From contig NZ_SOHE01000015.1 in NCBI RefSeq assembly GCF_004403305.1, forward strand, positions 1-64,000: a stretch of DNA of 64,000 bases. The letters run 5' to 3'. How positions within the stretch are numbered: the stretch's first letter is position 1; each line of letters starts with the position of its first letter. The notes below the pieces were generated by a model. The model was not told the origin of the DNA, did no database searches, and saw only the letters and a program-made list of their open reading frames with translations. The DNA is from Cryobacterium frigoriphilum. GTDB lineage: Bacteria; Actinomycetota; Actinomycetes; Actinomycetales; Microbacteriaceae. Made by a program: the position numbers and the translations under genes. This document shows, piece by piece, positions 45,652 to 54,358 of the stretch.

Positions 45652-46245
45652 TCACCAGTAGCGCTCCTCCTGCCAGGGGTCGCCGCGCATGTGGTAGCCA
45701 TTGAGCTCCCAGAAACCGGGCTCGTCGCGGCGCATCAGCTCGAGTCCGTGTACCCACTTGGCGCTCTTCCAGAAGTACAGGTGCGGCACGATCAGCCGGG
45801 CCGGGCCGCCATGCTCCGGGGTCAGCTCGTCGTCGTCGAGCCGGTGCGCGATCCAGGCCTTGCCGCCGCGCAGATCGGCCAGCGACAGGTTGGTCGTGTA
45901 GCCGCCGTACGAGTGCACCATGGCAAACTCGGTGCGGGTGGTCACGGTGTCGAGCAGCGTGTCGAGCGAGACGCCGCGCCAGCGCGTTCCGAGCTGCGAC
46001 CATCCGCTCACGCAGTGAACGTCAACGCTCACGTCTTCCTGCGGCAGGGCCTGCAACTGCGCCCAATCCCAGCGATGGTCCCGATGACGCTCGGTGCGAA
46101 TGAGAAATTCCCAGTCCTGACGACGGATGCTCGGGATCGGCCCCGCAGACACCACCGGCAGTGTGTCGGACACGGACTGTCCCGGTGGCAGCAGCGAAGA
46201 ATCCAGACGTCTGCGGCCCAACAATTTTGACGGGATCAGCTTCAT
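45652..46245 (-). CDS. Molybdopterin-dependent oxidoreductase (sulfite-oxidase-like domain)
   Basis: This 197-residue protein is the molybdopterin-binding domain of the sulfite oxidase/MsrP superfamily. The molybdenum-ligating Cys lies in VHCVSGWSQLG near residue 77, followed by SYGGYTTNL and the C-terminal ELNGYHMRGDPW. ATG at 46245 (MKLIPSKLLG). No Tat signal peptide and no heme or dimerisation domain, so it is the short cytoplasmic type. Substrate is unknown. Confidence 0.87.
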   Translation of the reverse strand: MKLIPSKLLGRRRLDSSLLPPGQSVSDTLPVVSAGPIPSIRRQDWEFLIRTERHRDHRWDWAQLQALPQEDVSVDVHCVSGWSQLGTRWRGVSLDTLLDTVTTRTEFAMVHSYGGYTTNLSLADLRGGKAWIAHRLDDDELTPEHGGPARLIVPHLYFWKSAKWVHGLELMRRDEPGFWELNGYHMRGDPWQEERYW

Positions 46246-46404
46246 GACGCTCCTTGCAACCAACACCAGCGGGGTTCGCGAACACCGCAGCCTAGCGGGC
46301 GTCGTTCACCCCGGTGTAGGGGTTGCGCGGGGGGCAATTCTCTGCATACCCCCCTTCGGGCGTAGGCTCGGCAGGTTGCATTTTTCACGAACCGAGGTAT
46401 CGCA

Positions 46405-47925
46405 ATGACACACGACTCGACCACACCGCCCACGAAGACGGCCGCTTCGGCGCAGAAAACGCTCACACCCTCAACGAACCGCAAGGTCATCGCGCTCGCG
46501 ATCGCCGGTGCCTTCGGTGGTTTTCTCTTCGGCTTCGACTCGAGCGTGGTCAACGGCGCCGTGAACGCCATTCAGCAGGAGTTCGGCCTCAACGCCGCCC
46601 TGACCGGGTTCGCCGTGGCCTGCGCGCTCCTCGGCGCCGCCCTGGGTGCCTTCTTCGGCGGGCGCATCGCCGACCGCTACGGCCGCATCCCCGTGATGAT
46701 CATCGGCGCCGCGGTCTTTCTGCTGTCGTCGCTCGGCTCGGGCTTCGCCTTCGGTGTCGTCGACCTGATCGTGTGGCGGGTGCTGGGCGGAATCGGGATC
46801 GGTCTCGCATCCGTCGTCGCCCCGGCCTACATCGCCGAGATATCCCCGCGCAACATGCGCGGGCGACTCGGGTCGCTGCAGCAGCTCGCGATCACGATCG
46901 GTATCTTCACCGCGTTGCTCAGCAATGCGACGCTGTCCGACAACGCCGGCGGAGCGGATGCCGAATTCTGGTTCGGCCTCGAGGCCTGGCGCTGGATGTT
47001 TCTGATCGGCGCCGTGCCGGCCGTCATCTACGGCGTCATCGCCTTTCTGCTGCCCGAATCCCCGCGGTTCCTCGTACTCAAGGATCGGGAAGCGGATGCC
47101 CGCGCCGTGTTCAACAAGGTCTGGCCCGGCGGCGACGTCGACCGGGAGATTCGCGACATGCGCGCCTCGATCGAGGGCGATCGCCGCGCCAAGACCACCG
47201 GGTCGCTGCGCGGCTCGAGCTTCGGCCTCAAGCCCATCGTCTGGGTCGGCATCACCCTCTCGGTGTTCCAGCAGTTCGTGGGCATCAACGTGATCTTCTA
47301 TTACTCGACGACTCTCTGGGAGGCCGTCGGGTTCCAGGAACGCGACTCCCACGCCATCTCGGTCGCGACCTCGGTCACCAATATTCTCGTCACCCTCATC
47401 GCGATTGCCCTCGTCGACCGCGTCGGTCGCCGCCCCATTCTGCTCTTCGGTTCCGTCGGCATGACGGCGTCGCTGGCCACGATGGCCATCGCCTTCAGCC
47501 AGTCGATCACGGTCGCCGGAGAACTCAGCCTGCCCGGCGCCTGGGGCCCGATCGCCCTCGTCGCCGCCAACGTGTTCGTGATCTCCTTCGGCGCCTCGTG
47601 GGGCCCGGTCGTCTGGGTGCTGCTGGGCGAGATGTTCCCGAACACGATTCGTGCCAAGGCACTCGGACTCGCGGCCGCAGCCCAGTGGATCGCCAACTTT
47701 CTGATCACGGTGACGTTCCCGCCCATGTCGGATGCGTCGCTGCCGCTCACCTATGCGATGTACGCGCTCTTCGCGGCCCTGTCGTTCTGGTTCGTGATGA
47801 CCAAGGTGCCCGAGACCAACGGCATGTCCCTCGAAGAGGCCAACACCCTGCTGCCGCCGAAAAACGCGGCCAGGAACGCGGCCAGGAATGCCGCCAAGAC
47901 CGCGGCACAGGCGCCCACGAAGTAG
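46405..47925 (+). CDS. Sugar porter MFS transporter
   Basis: This 506-residue transporter has twelve helices and sugar-porter signatures: GFDSSVVNGAV, GGRIADRYGRIPVM, RVLGGIGIGLASVVAPAYIAEISPRNMRG, PESPRFLV, QQFVGINVIFYYSTTLW and VPETNGMSLEE. ATG at 46405 follows GAGG. The C-terminal tail is an Ala/Asn/Lys repeat (NAARNAARNAAKTAAQ). It probably imports a hexose or polyol with protons. Confidence 0.93.
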   Translation: MTHDSTTPPTKTAASAQKTLTPSTNRKVIALAIAGAFGGFLFGFDSSVVNGAVNAIQQEFGLNAALTGFAVACALLGAALGAFFGGRIADRYGRIPVMIIGAAVFLLSSLGSGFAFGVVDLIVWRVLGGIGIGLASVVAPAYIAEISPRNMRGRLGSLQQLAITIGIFTALLSNATLSDNAGGADAEFWFGLEAWRWMFLIGAVPAVIYGVIAFLLPESPRFLVLKDREADARAVFNKVWPGGDVDREIRDMRASIEGDRRAKTTGSLRGSSFGLKPIVWVGITLSVFQQFVGINVIFYYSTTLWEAVGFQERDSHAISVATSVTNILVTLIAIALVDRVGRRPILLFGSVGMTASLATMAIAFSQSITVAGELSLPGAWGPIALVAANVFVISFGASWGPVVWVLLGEMFPNTIRAKALGLAAAAQWIANFLITVTFPPMSDASLPLTYAMYALFAALSFWFVMTKVPETNGMSLEEANTLLPPKNAARNAARNAAKTAAQAPTK

Positions 47926-47980
47926 GTCCCGTGCTCGCGCGCCCCCTGCCCGTTCCCGCCGAACCTGATAAACAGGAGGG

Positions 47981-49393
47981 GTGACCCCGATCAACGCTGC
48001 CGACCTCGATATTCTGCGCCGCACGCTCGGCACGCCCGACCTCGCGTGGCTGCTGGCCCGCATGCGCACGCGGCTCGAAAGCACCGGCCAACTGACCGGC
48101 ACGGTCACCAAACCCCAGTCCTCGGCCGGGGAGCGGGCCGCGGTCGCACGTCTGCTCAACCGGCCCGTGCGGGCCGGCACCTCGGCATCCGTCTCGCTCG
48201 ACACCCTCGATGACGTGCTGCGCCGGTCGGGCACCTGGCCGGCCGGACTCGCCGCTGCCGTCGTCGCCCTCACCGGCACGGTCGTCGACCCGGTGGAGCG
48301 GGCCGGGGAACGTGACGCCTGGCAGGCCGCAGCGAACACCCTGCGGCGTCTCGGCCGGCCCGAACTCTCCGGCTGGGCCGATCGCGTGATTCGCACCGGC
48401 GCCCTGCGCCGCGCGGCTCCGACCGCGGCCGCGGCACAGGCGCTCGCCGCTCAGCTCGCGACGGTGGCCGCGGCCCTGCCGACGAGTGGGGAGTCGCTCG
48501 GCGGTTTCGCGGCCCGCACCGTGCATGACGCTCACGCCCTCGACGCGCACACCCAGCTGGGTGCTCTCGCGGTCGGCCTCGCGAGCGCGCTGGGCGCGGC
48601 TCTCGCGGGCGCCAGCTCGGCCGCATCGTCGCCCACTGCGCCGTCGAACGCTGCGCCGTCGAGTACTGCGCCGTCGAGCGCTGCGCCGTCGAACGCTGCG
48701 CCGTCGAACGCTGCGCCGTCGAGCGCTGCGCCGTCGAACTCAGCGCCGACGGATGCCTCGGCCGAGTCCGCGCGCTGGCGCCGGGAAGCCTGGCAATCGG
48801 TGGGGGTTGTGCTCGACGAGCTCTCGTCGAGCGTGCTCGTGCTGGGGCTGCCGGGTGGCGTCGAGTCACCGACCGCTCGCGCCCTCGCGGCACTCGGTGA
48901 CGCCGGACAGCCGGTCGTTCTCACCCTGCGACAGCTGCTCGCCGACGGGATCGGGATCGTGCCGTCCGTCGTCTTCGTCTGCGAGAACCCGGCCGTGGTC
49001 GCGGCCGCGGCCGACGCACTGGGGCCGGATTCGGCACCGCTGGTCTGCCTGAACGGTCAGCCCGGTGCCGCGGCGATCCTGCTGCTCGAGGCCCTCGTCG
49101 CCGGCGGAGCAACCCTGCGCTTTCACGGTGACTTCGACTGGAGCGGCATCGGTGTGGCCCGGGCACTCGGCGAGCGCGTGGCCTGGACGCCGTGGCGCTT
49201 CGCCGCCGCGGACTATTCAGCGGCCTGTGCCGAGCTGAGCGGGCTGCCGCCGTTGCTCGTGCTGCCGGGCGTCAGCGCCGCGAGCGTGGAGACACCGTGG
49301 GACGCCGACCTGGCTGAGGCCATGGCATCCGTCGCACTGGCCGTTGATGAAGAACTCATGCTGCCCGGACTGCTCGCGGATCTCGCGCGCTGA
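47981..49393 (+). CDS. TIGR02679 / DUF2399 protein (JetD-like), solitary
   Basis: This 470-residue protein matches the TIGR02679 family, whose C-terminal DUF2399 domain is Toprim-like and acts as the nuclease JetD in Wadjet plasmid-restriction systems. Core motifs are VFVCENPAVVAAAADAL, LVCLNGQPGAAAILLLEAL and RFHGDFDWSGIG. The N-terminal half is helical. A repetitive Ala-Pro-Ser linker from 15-base repeats (48641-48745) separates the halves. GTG at 47981 sits directly behind AGGAGGG. JetA, JetB and JetC homologues are absent from both sides. Confidence 0.82.
   Translation: MTPINAADLDILRRTLGTPDLAWLLARMRTRLESTGQLTGTVTKPQSSAGERAAVARLLNRPVRAGTSASVSLDTLDDVLRRSGTWPAGLAAAVVALTGTVVDPVERAGERDAWQAAANTLRRLGRPELSGWADRVIRTGALRRAAPTAAAAQALAAQLATVAAALPTSGESLGGFAARTVHDAHALDAHTQLGALAVGLASALGAALAGASSAASSPTAPSNAAPSSTAPSSAAPSNAAPSNAAPSSAAPSNSAPTDASAESARWRREAWQSVGVVLDELSSSVLVLGLPGGVESPTARALAALGDAGQPVVLTLRQLLADGIGIVPSVVFVCENPAVVAAAADALGPDSAPLVCLNGQPGAAAILLLEALVAGGATLRFHGDFDWSGIGVARALGERVAWTPWRFAAADYSAACAELSGLPPLLVLPGVSAASVETPWDADLAEAMASVALAVDEELMLPGLLADLAR
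48641..48745 (+). repeat. Seven 15-base tandem repeats encoding an Ala-Pro-Ser linker
   Basis: Seven units of the form CCGTCGAACGCTGCG lie head to tail, with small changes at the AAC/AGC/AGT codon. They encode PSNAA/PSSAA repeats in the linker of the JetD-like protein. Confidence 0.93.
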
Positions 49394-49434
49394 CCCGACA
49401 ACGTGGCCCTGACGTCGGTCAGTGTCACTCGGTA

Positions 49435-50553
49435 TCAGTCGGTGTCAGTCGGCGCCGTGGGCCGGACCGCGGCCGACCAGCGCTCTTCGACGTGGCCGAA
49501 TCGCCAGCCGGCGAAGGCGATGACCCAGGCGAGCAGTGCGATGGCGACGATGACGTAGCCCACGTTCTCGAGATCGAGGCCGCCGATCAGATAGAGCGGG
49601 CCAGACACGATGCCCGCCCGGTCGACGAGCACGGACAGGAGCTCGATCGATCCGATCACGAGGGCCACCGCGACCGACAGGGCGGTAATCACGAGGTTGT
49701 AGTAGACCTTGCGCACGGGCGTGGTGAAGGCCCAGCCGTAGGCATAGTTCATGAAGATGCCGTCGAGGGAGTCCAGCAGGCTCATGCCCGCCGCGAACAG
49801 AATCGGCAGGGTCAGAATGGCGTACCAGGGCAGCGCGAAGGCGGCCGCCCCGCCGGCCAGGATCAGCAGGCTGACCTCGGTCGCGGTATCAAAGCCCAGA
49901 CCGAACAGCAGCCCGATCGGATACATCTGCCAGGGTCGTGTCACGACCCGCGTCGCACGAGCGAAGAAGCGGTTAATGAAACCGCGGTTCGCGAGCTGCT
50001 CGTCGAGTGCGGCTTCGTCAAAGTCCCCGCGCCGCATGCGACGAAAGACCCGCACGATGCTCAGCAGAATGACGAGGTTGATGATACCGATGAGGTACAG
50101 AAAGGCCCCGGAGACGGTCGTTCCGACCAGACCGAGAATCGATTGCAGCGCCGACGAGTCCGATTGCACCTGCCCGGCCAGGCCACGGATGCCCGCCGCC
50201 AGCAGGCCGCACAGCACAAAGACGATCGTCGAGTGACCGAGCGAGAACCAGAAGCCCACCGACAGCGGGCGACGGCCGTCGTTCATGAGCTTGCGCGTGG
50301 TGTTGTCGATCGCGGCGATATGGTCGGCATCGAAGGCGTGCCGCAACCCCAGGGCGTAGGCCGTCAGTCCGATTCCGACCCCGAAGAGCCCGGCCGAACC
50401 CACGTCGAACCGCTGCGGCACGACGAGGGCGAACAGAACTCCCCAGCCGAGTACGTGCAGCAGCAGCACAAAGCCGGCCATGCCGGCGAGCGCCGTCCAT
50501 TCCCCACGCGTGAGGGCGCGCCGCACCCGGCTCCACCGTTCGGCCCCGGTCAT
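49435..50553 (-). CDS. HoxN/NixA-type nickel/cobalt permease (NiCoT)
   Basis: This 372-residue protein has eight hydrophobic helices and the NiCoT signatures RHAFDADHIAAIDN (the metal-selecting HX4DH), FFSLGHSTIV-like FWFSLGHSTIVF and LGFDTATEVSLL. It would import Ni2+ with high affinity for the [NiFe]-hydrogenase 5 kb to the right. It starts 3 bases inside the ATPase gene stop, so it is co-transcribed with the FecBCD-like importer. Confidence 0.93.
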   Translation of the reverse strand: MTGAERWSRVRRALTRGEWTALAGMAGFVLLLHVLGWGVLFALVVPQRFDVGSAGLFGVGIGLTAYALGLRHAFDADHIAAIDNTTRKLMNDGRRPLSVGFWFSLGHSTIVFVLCGLLAAGIRGLAGQVQSDSSALQSILGLVGTTVSGAFLYLIGIINLVILLSIVRVFRRMRRGDFDEAALDEQLANRGFINRFFARATRVVTRPWQMYPIGLLFGLGFDTATEVSLLILAGGAAAFALPWYAILTLPILFAAGMSLLDSLDGIFMNYAYGWAFTTPVRKVYYNLVITALSVAVALVIGSIELLSVLVDRAGIVSGPLYLIGGLDLENVGYVIVAIALLAWVIAFAGWRFGHVEERWSAAVRPTAPTDTD

Positions 50554-51464
50554 GCTGTTCCCTCGCCGTGTCGTACGGTTGCGGAATCGTCGTAGTGGGT
50601 CACGATGGTGCTGCGCGGGGCCGAGTCGTTGGCCGAGGAATGAGTGGAACCGTCGGTCGAACCGATCCGTGAGTCGACGTAGGCGACGACGCTCACCCGC
50701 ACCCCGTACAGCCGGGAGAGGCTGACCTCGGTCAGCAGCTCCGCGGCCGGCCCCACCTGCGCCTGGCCCGGGTGCAGCAGCACAACCGTATCGGCGAGGT
50801 ACAGGGCGTGATCGGGTTCGTGAGTGCTCAGGAGCAGGCCCATGCCGTCGGCCGCGAGTTCACGCAGCAGCCGCAACACCCGCACCTGATTCTTCAGGTC
50901 GAGTCCGGTCGAGGGCTCATCGAGAATGAGCAGGCTGGTCTCGGCCGCCACCGCGCGGGCGATCAGCACGAGCTGTTGTTCGCCGCCGCTCAGCGTCGAA
51001 AACGACCGATCGCGCAGGGCCGCGATGCCGACCCGCTCCATCGCGAGCAGTGCGGCCGCTCGATCCCCGGCCCCCGGCGTTCGGAACACCTGCACGTGCC
51101 GTGCCCGACCCATCAGCACCATGTCGAACGCCCGGTACGCAAACGAGGAGCCGCGGGCCTGCGGCACGTAGCCGACGGCCGTTCGGCGATGCACGCTGCC
51201 CCGATGCACGGGCAGCAGCCCGGCGGCGCAGCGCACCAGGGTGGTCTTGCCGCTGCCGTTCGGGCCGAGCACCGCCGTGATCGATCCGTCCGGCAGGTGC
51301 AGGCTCACGTCCCGAAACACGAGGGGGCGGCCGGGGTAGCCGAACCCCACCTGCCGCAGCTGGAGCAGCGGCCCGCCGCTGTCAGAAACGCCGCTGTCAG
51401 TAACGCCGCCGTCAGTAACGCCGCCGTCAGGCCCCCCGCTGTCAGGCCCCCCGCTGTCAGGCAC
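50550..51464 (-). CDS. FecE/BtuD-like ABC transporter ATP-binding protein
   Basis: This 304-residue ATPase has Walker A GPNGSGKTT, signature LSGGEQQLVLIARA and Walker B LLILDEPSTGLD. It is of the iron-siderophore/cobalamin type. GTG at 51464 overlaps the permease stop by 8 bases. The first ~28 residues are a repeat of SGGPD/GGVTD from tandem DNA repeats and do not belong to the fold. Another start after the repeat is possible. Confidence 0.9.
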   Translation of the reverse strand: MPDSGGPDSGGPDGGVTDGGVTDSGVSDSGGPLLQLRQVGFGYPGRPLVFRDVSLHLPDGSITAVLGPNGSGKTTLVRCAAGLLPVHRGSVHRRTAVGYVPQARGSSFAYRAFDMVLMGRARHVQVFRTPGAGDRAAALLAMERVGIAALRDRSFSTLSGGEQQLVLIARAVAAETSLLILDEPSTGLDLKNQVRVLRLLRELAADGMGLLLSTHEPDHALYLADTVVLLHPGQAQVGPAAELLTEVSLSRLYGVRVSVVAYVDSRIGSTDGSTHSSANDSAPRSTIVTHYDDSATVRHGEGTA

Positions 51465-52557
51465 TGTCCCAGATCCGGTCTCGGTGCCGCCGCAGCAGCA
51501 CGAAGAACACCGGCGCCCCGATCAGCGCCGTCAGCACGCCGAGCGGAATCTCCCCGGCCGTGAGCGAGCGGGCGACGGTGTCGACGACGATGAGAAAGGC
51601 GCCGCCGAGCAACACGGACACCGGCAGCAGCACTCGGTTGTCCGGGCCGACCCACATGCGGGCGAGGTGCGGAATGACGAGTCCCACCCAGCTGATCACG
51701 CCGCTCACGGCGACCGCCCCGGCCACGATCAGGGCGACCGACGTCAGCACGACCCAGCGCAGCAGGCGGGGGCGCAGACCGAGGGCGGCGGCATCGTCGT
51801 CGCCGAGCGAGAGCACGTTGATGCGCCAGCGCAGGGCGAGCACGACGAACGTTCCGAGCAGGATGGGACCCAGCGCGACGAGCACCTGGCCGGGGGTTGC
51901 CCCCGCGATGCTGCCGAGCAACCAGAAGACAATCGCCGGCAGGGTCGTGAACGGGTCGGCGAGGTAGGTGACGAGGGCCACGAGCGCGGAGAAGAACGAC
52001 CCGGTGACGACCCCGCCGAGCACGAGCATCAGCAGCGGTGTACCGCCCCGCCCCGAGGTGATCAGAAAAACCAGCGCGAGGGCGAGCAGACCGCAGGCGA
52101 ACGACCCGCCGACGAGCAGAACCGGGCCCAGCCCGAGCAGCAGCGCGAGGGCCCCGCCGAAGGATGCCCCGGCCGAGACCCCGATAATCTCGGGGCTCAC
52201 GAGCGGGTTGCGAAAGATGGCCTGCAGGGCGGCCCCGCCCAGGGCGAGACCGCCGCCGACCAGCGCGGCCAACAGTACCCGGGGCATCCGCACCAGAAGC
52301 ACGACGTTGCGCTCGGTCGGAGCAATCGTGTCGGCACCGAGGTCGCCGCCGACCAGGATCTGCGCGACGTGACCGACGGGCACGTCGAACCGGCCAAGCG
52401 CGAGCGCGAGCAGCGACACGGTCAGCAGGGCGCCGAACGAGATCAGTATCGGGAGCCGGGTACGGATGCGGGTCGGCGCGGCGCTGCCGGCAGGGCCGTG
52501 GGTCCGGCGTGGTGCACGACGGCGGTGAACCTGTCGGGGGTGCGCCTCAGGCAGCAC
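51457..52557 (-). CDS. FecCD-family ABC transporter permease
   Basis: This 366-residue permease has about ten helices. Family motifs include GGGLALGGAALQAIFRNPLVSPEIIGVSAGASFGG and GVISWVGLVIPHLARMWVG, followed by EIPLGVLTALIGAPVFFVLL at the C-terminus. GTG at 52557 begins an Arg/His-rich N-terminal tail. It pairs with the binding protein 45 bases upstream. Confidence 0.92.
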   Translation of the reverse strand: MLPEAHPRQVHRRRAPRRTHGPAGSAAPTRIRTRLPILISFGALLTVSLLALALGRFDVPVGHVAQILVGGDLGADTIAPTERNVVLLVRMPRVLLAALVGGGLALGGAALQAIFRNPLVSPEIIGVSAGASFGGALALLLGLGPVLLVGGSFACGLLALALVFLITSGRGGTPLLMLVLGGVVTGSFFSALVALVTYLADPFTTLPAIVFWLLGSIAGATPGQVLVALGPILLGTFVVLALRWRINVLSLGDDDAAALGLRPRLLRWVVLTSVALIVAGAVAVSGVISWVGLVIPHLARMWVGPDNRVLLPVSVLLGGAFLIVVDTVARSLTAGEIPLGVLTALIGAPVFFVLLRRHRDRIWDSA

Positions 52558-52602
52558 GAGTCACCCGGACTGAATTATTCGGCATCCGTCACCCGGCAGC
52601 TG

Positions 52603-53775
52603 TCACCCGGCATGGAACTGCTGGTAGTTCGACGACCGGTCGTTCACGTCCAGCCACAGCATCGTGTCGACCTGGGCCTCGGTGGGTGTGTGGCCATAGA
52701 GAAACGGGTAGTCGGCCGCGATCTGGGCGCGCAGGGCGCTCGTGCCGAGGGATGGAAAGGCGATGTCGGCCAGCCAGGTCCACATGAGCGGCGACTCCTG
52801 ACCGGGTGGGTCCCACCGGTAGCCGCCGAGCGGAACCCGGTACACCCGCCGGTTGGCGACCGCGCGCACTCCGGACCAGACCGGGTTCGAGTAGATGTCG
52901 TCGGGCATCGCAGCGTCGAAGTTGCCGAGCAGGATCACCTCGGGATTCCAAGCCAACACCTGCTCAACGTCGACGCCGACCATGCCGGTACCGGGGGCGG
53001 GGGTGTCGCCCGTTGCCGGGTTGGTGCCCCCGACGAGCTTGATGTAAAAATCGTTGTAGGTGTTCGCGCCGGCGACCTTGAGGCCCTCGGCGAAGCGGTT
53101 GAAATAGAGGATGCTCGGCCCCGTCGCCGTGCGGGCCGCGGCATCGACCCGAGCCTGCGCGAGGGCGGCGTCGCTGCGGGCCTTCATGTCGGTGGCACGT
53201 TCGGGTTTACCGAGCATGGTCGCGAAGATGCGGGTCCAGGAGTCGACGTCGTCCTGGGTGCCGTTGTTGGTGAGGCCGATGACCGTGAGGCCGGCGTTCT
53301 CGAGCGGTTCGATCAGGGGAGAGTCGCTCCACTGCACCACCACATCGGGCTCCAGCTCGAGGATGCTCTCGACGTTGGGCGTGAAATCACTCGTCGCGAT
53401 CTCGTGCGGAACCGTGAGCAGTTCGGGAAAGAACTGGCCCAGGATGCCGTCTTTCATCGCGGCCCAGGAGGCAGTGTGCATGCCGACCAGATGCTGCGCT
53501 GACCGGTCGACGGCCACGATGAGCGAGGCCGATGGCATCGGAATCGTGACGACCCGGGTCACGGCCTGACTGAAGGTCAGGGCCGTGCCGCGGTTGTCGG
53601 TCACCTCGATCGGAGTCGGGCGTGCCTGGCCGCTCGGTATCGACGAGGTCGCCGAGGAATCCGTGCACGACGCGAGCACGATGGTGCCGCCGAGGAGAAA
53701 GAACCCGGTCAGGACCGTACGCCGGCTGAGCGTTGCCGAACCTGGTGGCGGCGGGCGTTCCGGACTGCTCATCAC
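52603..53775 (-). CDS. Periplasmic-type metal/siderophore-binding lipoprotein (FecB/BtuF-like)
   Basis: This 390-residue binding protein has a signal peptide with lipobox LASC (Cys37), preceded by SRRTVLTGFFLLGG. The two lobes show RVVTIPMPSASLIVAVDRSAQHLVG and PNVESILELEPDVVVQW, the pattern of class III binding proteins for iron chelates, heme or cobalamin. It is divergent from hypA, next to a NiCoT permease, so nickel or cobalt complexes are plausible substrates. An iron siderophore cannot be excluded. Confidence 0.85.
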   Translation of the reverse strand: MMSSPERPPPPGSATLSRRTVLTGFFLLGGTIVLASCTDSSATSSIPSGQARPTPIEVTDNRGTALTFSQAVTRVVTIPMPSASLIVAVDRSAQHLVGMHTASWAAMKDGILGQFFPELLTVPHEIATSDFTPNVESILELEPDVVVQWSDSPLIEPLENAGLTVIGLTNNGTQDDVDSWTRIFATMLGKPERATDMKARSDAALAQARVDAAARTATGPSILYFNRFAEGLKVAGANTYNDFYIKLVGGTNPATGDTPAPGTGMVGVDVEQVLAWNPEVILLGNFDAAMPDDIYSNPVWSGVRAVANRRVYRVPLGGYRWDPPGQESPLMWTWLADIAFPSLGTSALRAQIAADYPFLYGHTPTEAQVDTMLWLDVNDRSSNYQQFHAG

Positions 53776-53942
53776 GGACCTCCTGCTGGGCGCGGTGGTT
53801 GCACAAAACGCGGGTTCCGCACAGCATCCGCCCGAACTCCGGTGCTGTCAACGGCTTGCCGCACCCACGGCGCCGCCGCCGAAGATCAGGCATTGCGATG
53901 ACCGCACCCTGGGTCTACATTGTTTCTTCGAGGTGGCCTATT

Positions 53943-54341
53943 GTGCATGAGTTGTCGATTGCATCCAGCCTCGTCGACACGATCCGTGACCGTACCGGCG
54001 AGCGATCGGTCACGTGCGTTCACCTGCGAATCGGGCAGCTCTCGGGAGTGCTGGCGGATGCCCTGCGCTTCAGCTTCGACATCGCGGCGGCGGGAACCCC
54101 GCTCGAAGGAGCCCGGCTCGTATTGCAGCAGCCGGTCGGTCGCATCCGCTGTCGCAGCTGCGGGCTTGATTCCGAGTTGGCCGACCAATTTCTGCTCTGC
54201 CCGTGCGGCAGCGCCGACGTGCAGGTGACCGCCGGGCGCGAGCTCGATCTGGTATCGGTGGATGTCGCATCCGCTTCTGCATCCGCTTCTGCATCCGCTT
54301 CTGCATCCGCTTCTGCAGAGAGCCGACAGCCGGTCGGCTAG
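53943..54341 (+). CDS. hypA: Hydrogenase maturation nickel metallochaperone HypA
   Basis: This 132-residue HypA begins VHELSIASSL with His2 and Glu3, the nickel ligands, which fixes the GTG start at 53943. The zinc site is Cys70, Cys73, Cys86 and Cys88; the second pair is CPC rather than CPxC. The C-terminal 25 residues are an Ala-Ser repeat (four 12-base units at 54267-54314) not needed for function. It starts the rightward hydrogenase operon and hands nickel to HypB and the large subunit. Confidence 0.9.
   Translation: MHELSIASSLVDTIRDRTGERSVTCVHLRIGQLSGVLADALRFSFDIAAAGTPLEGARLVLQQPVGRIRCRSCGLDSELADQFLLCPCGSADVQVTAGRELDLVSVDVASASASASASASASASAESRQPVG
54267..54314 (+). repeat. Four 12-base tandem repeats in the hypA tail
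   Basis: GCATCCGCTTCT occurs four times exactly (54267-54314) and encodes Ala-Ser repeats at the end of HypA. Confidence 0.95.
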
Positions 54342-54358
54342 AGAAGGGACGACAGCAG

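Noticed and set aside
46471-48396. Long minus-strand open frame opposite the sugar transporter
   Set aside because: The plus-strand transporter has all sugar-porter signatures; the opposing frame has no recognisable domain.
51484-53502. Long plus-strand open frame opposite the FecBCD-like importer genes
   Set aside because: The minus-strand genes have ABC-permease and binding-protein motifs and overlap correctly; the opposing frame is compositionally a shadow.
46405-53775. A complete Wadjet defence system around the JetD-like gene
   Set aside because: No SMC-like JetC, no JetA and no JetB on either side; neighbours are transport genes.
49435-53775. Plain iron-siderophore importer
   Set aside because: Not excluded, but its overlap with a NiCoT gene and divergence from hypA make a nickel/cobalt role more likely, so it is listed as uncertain rather than as an iron system.
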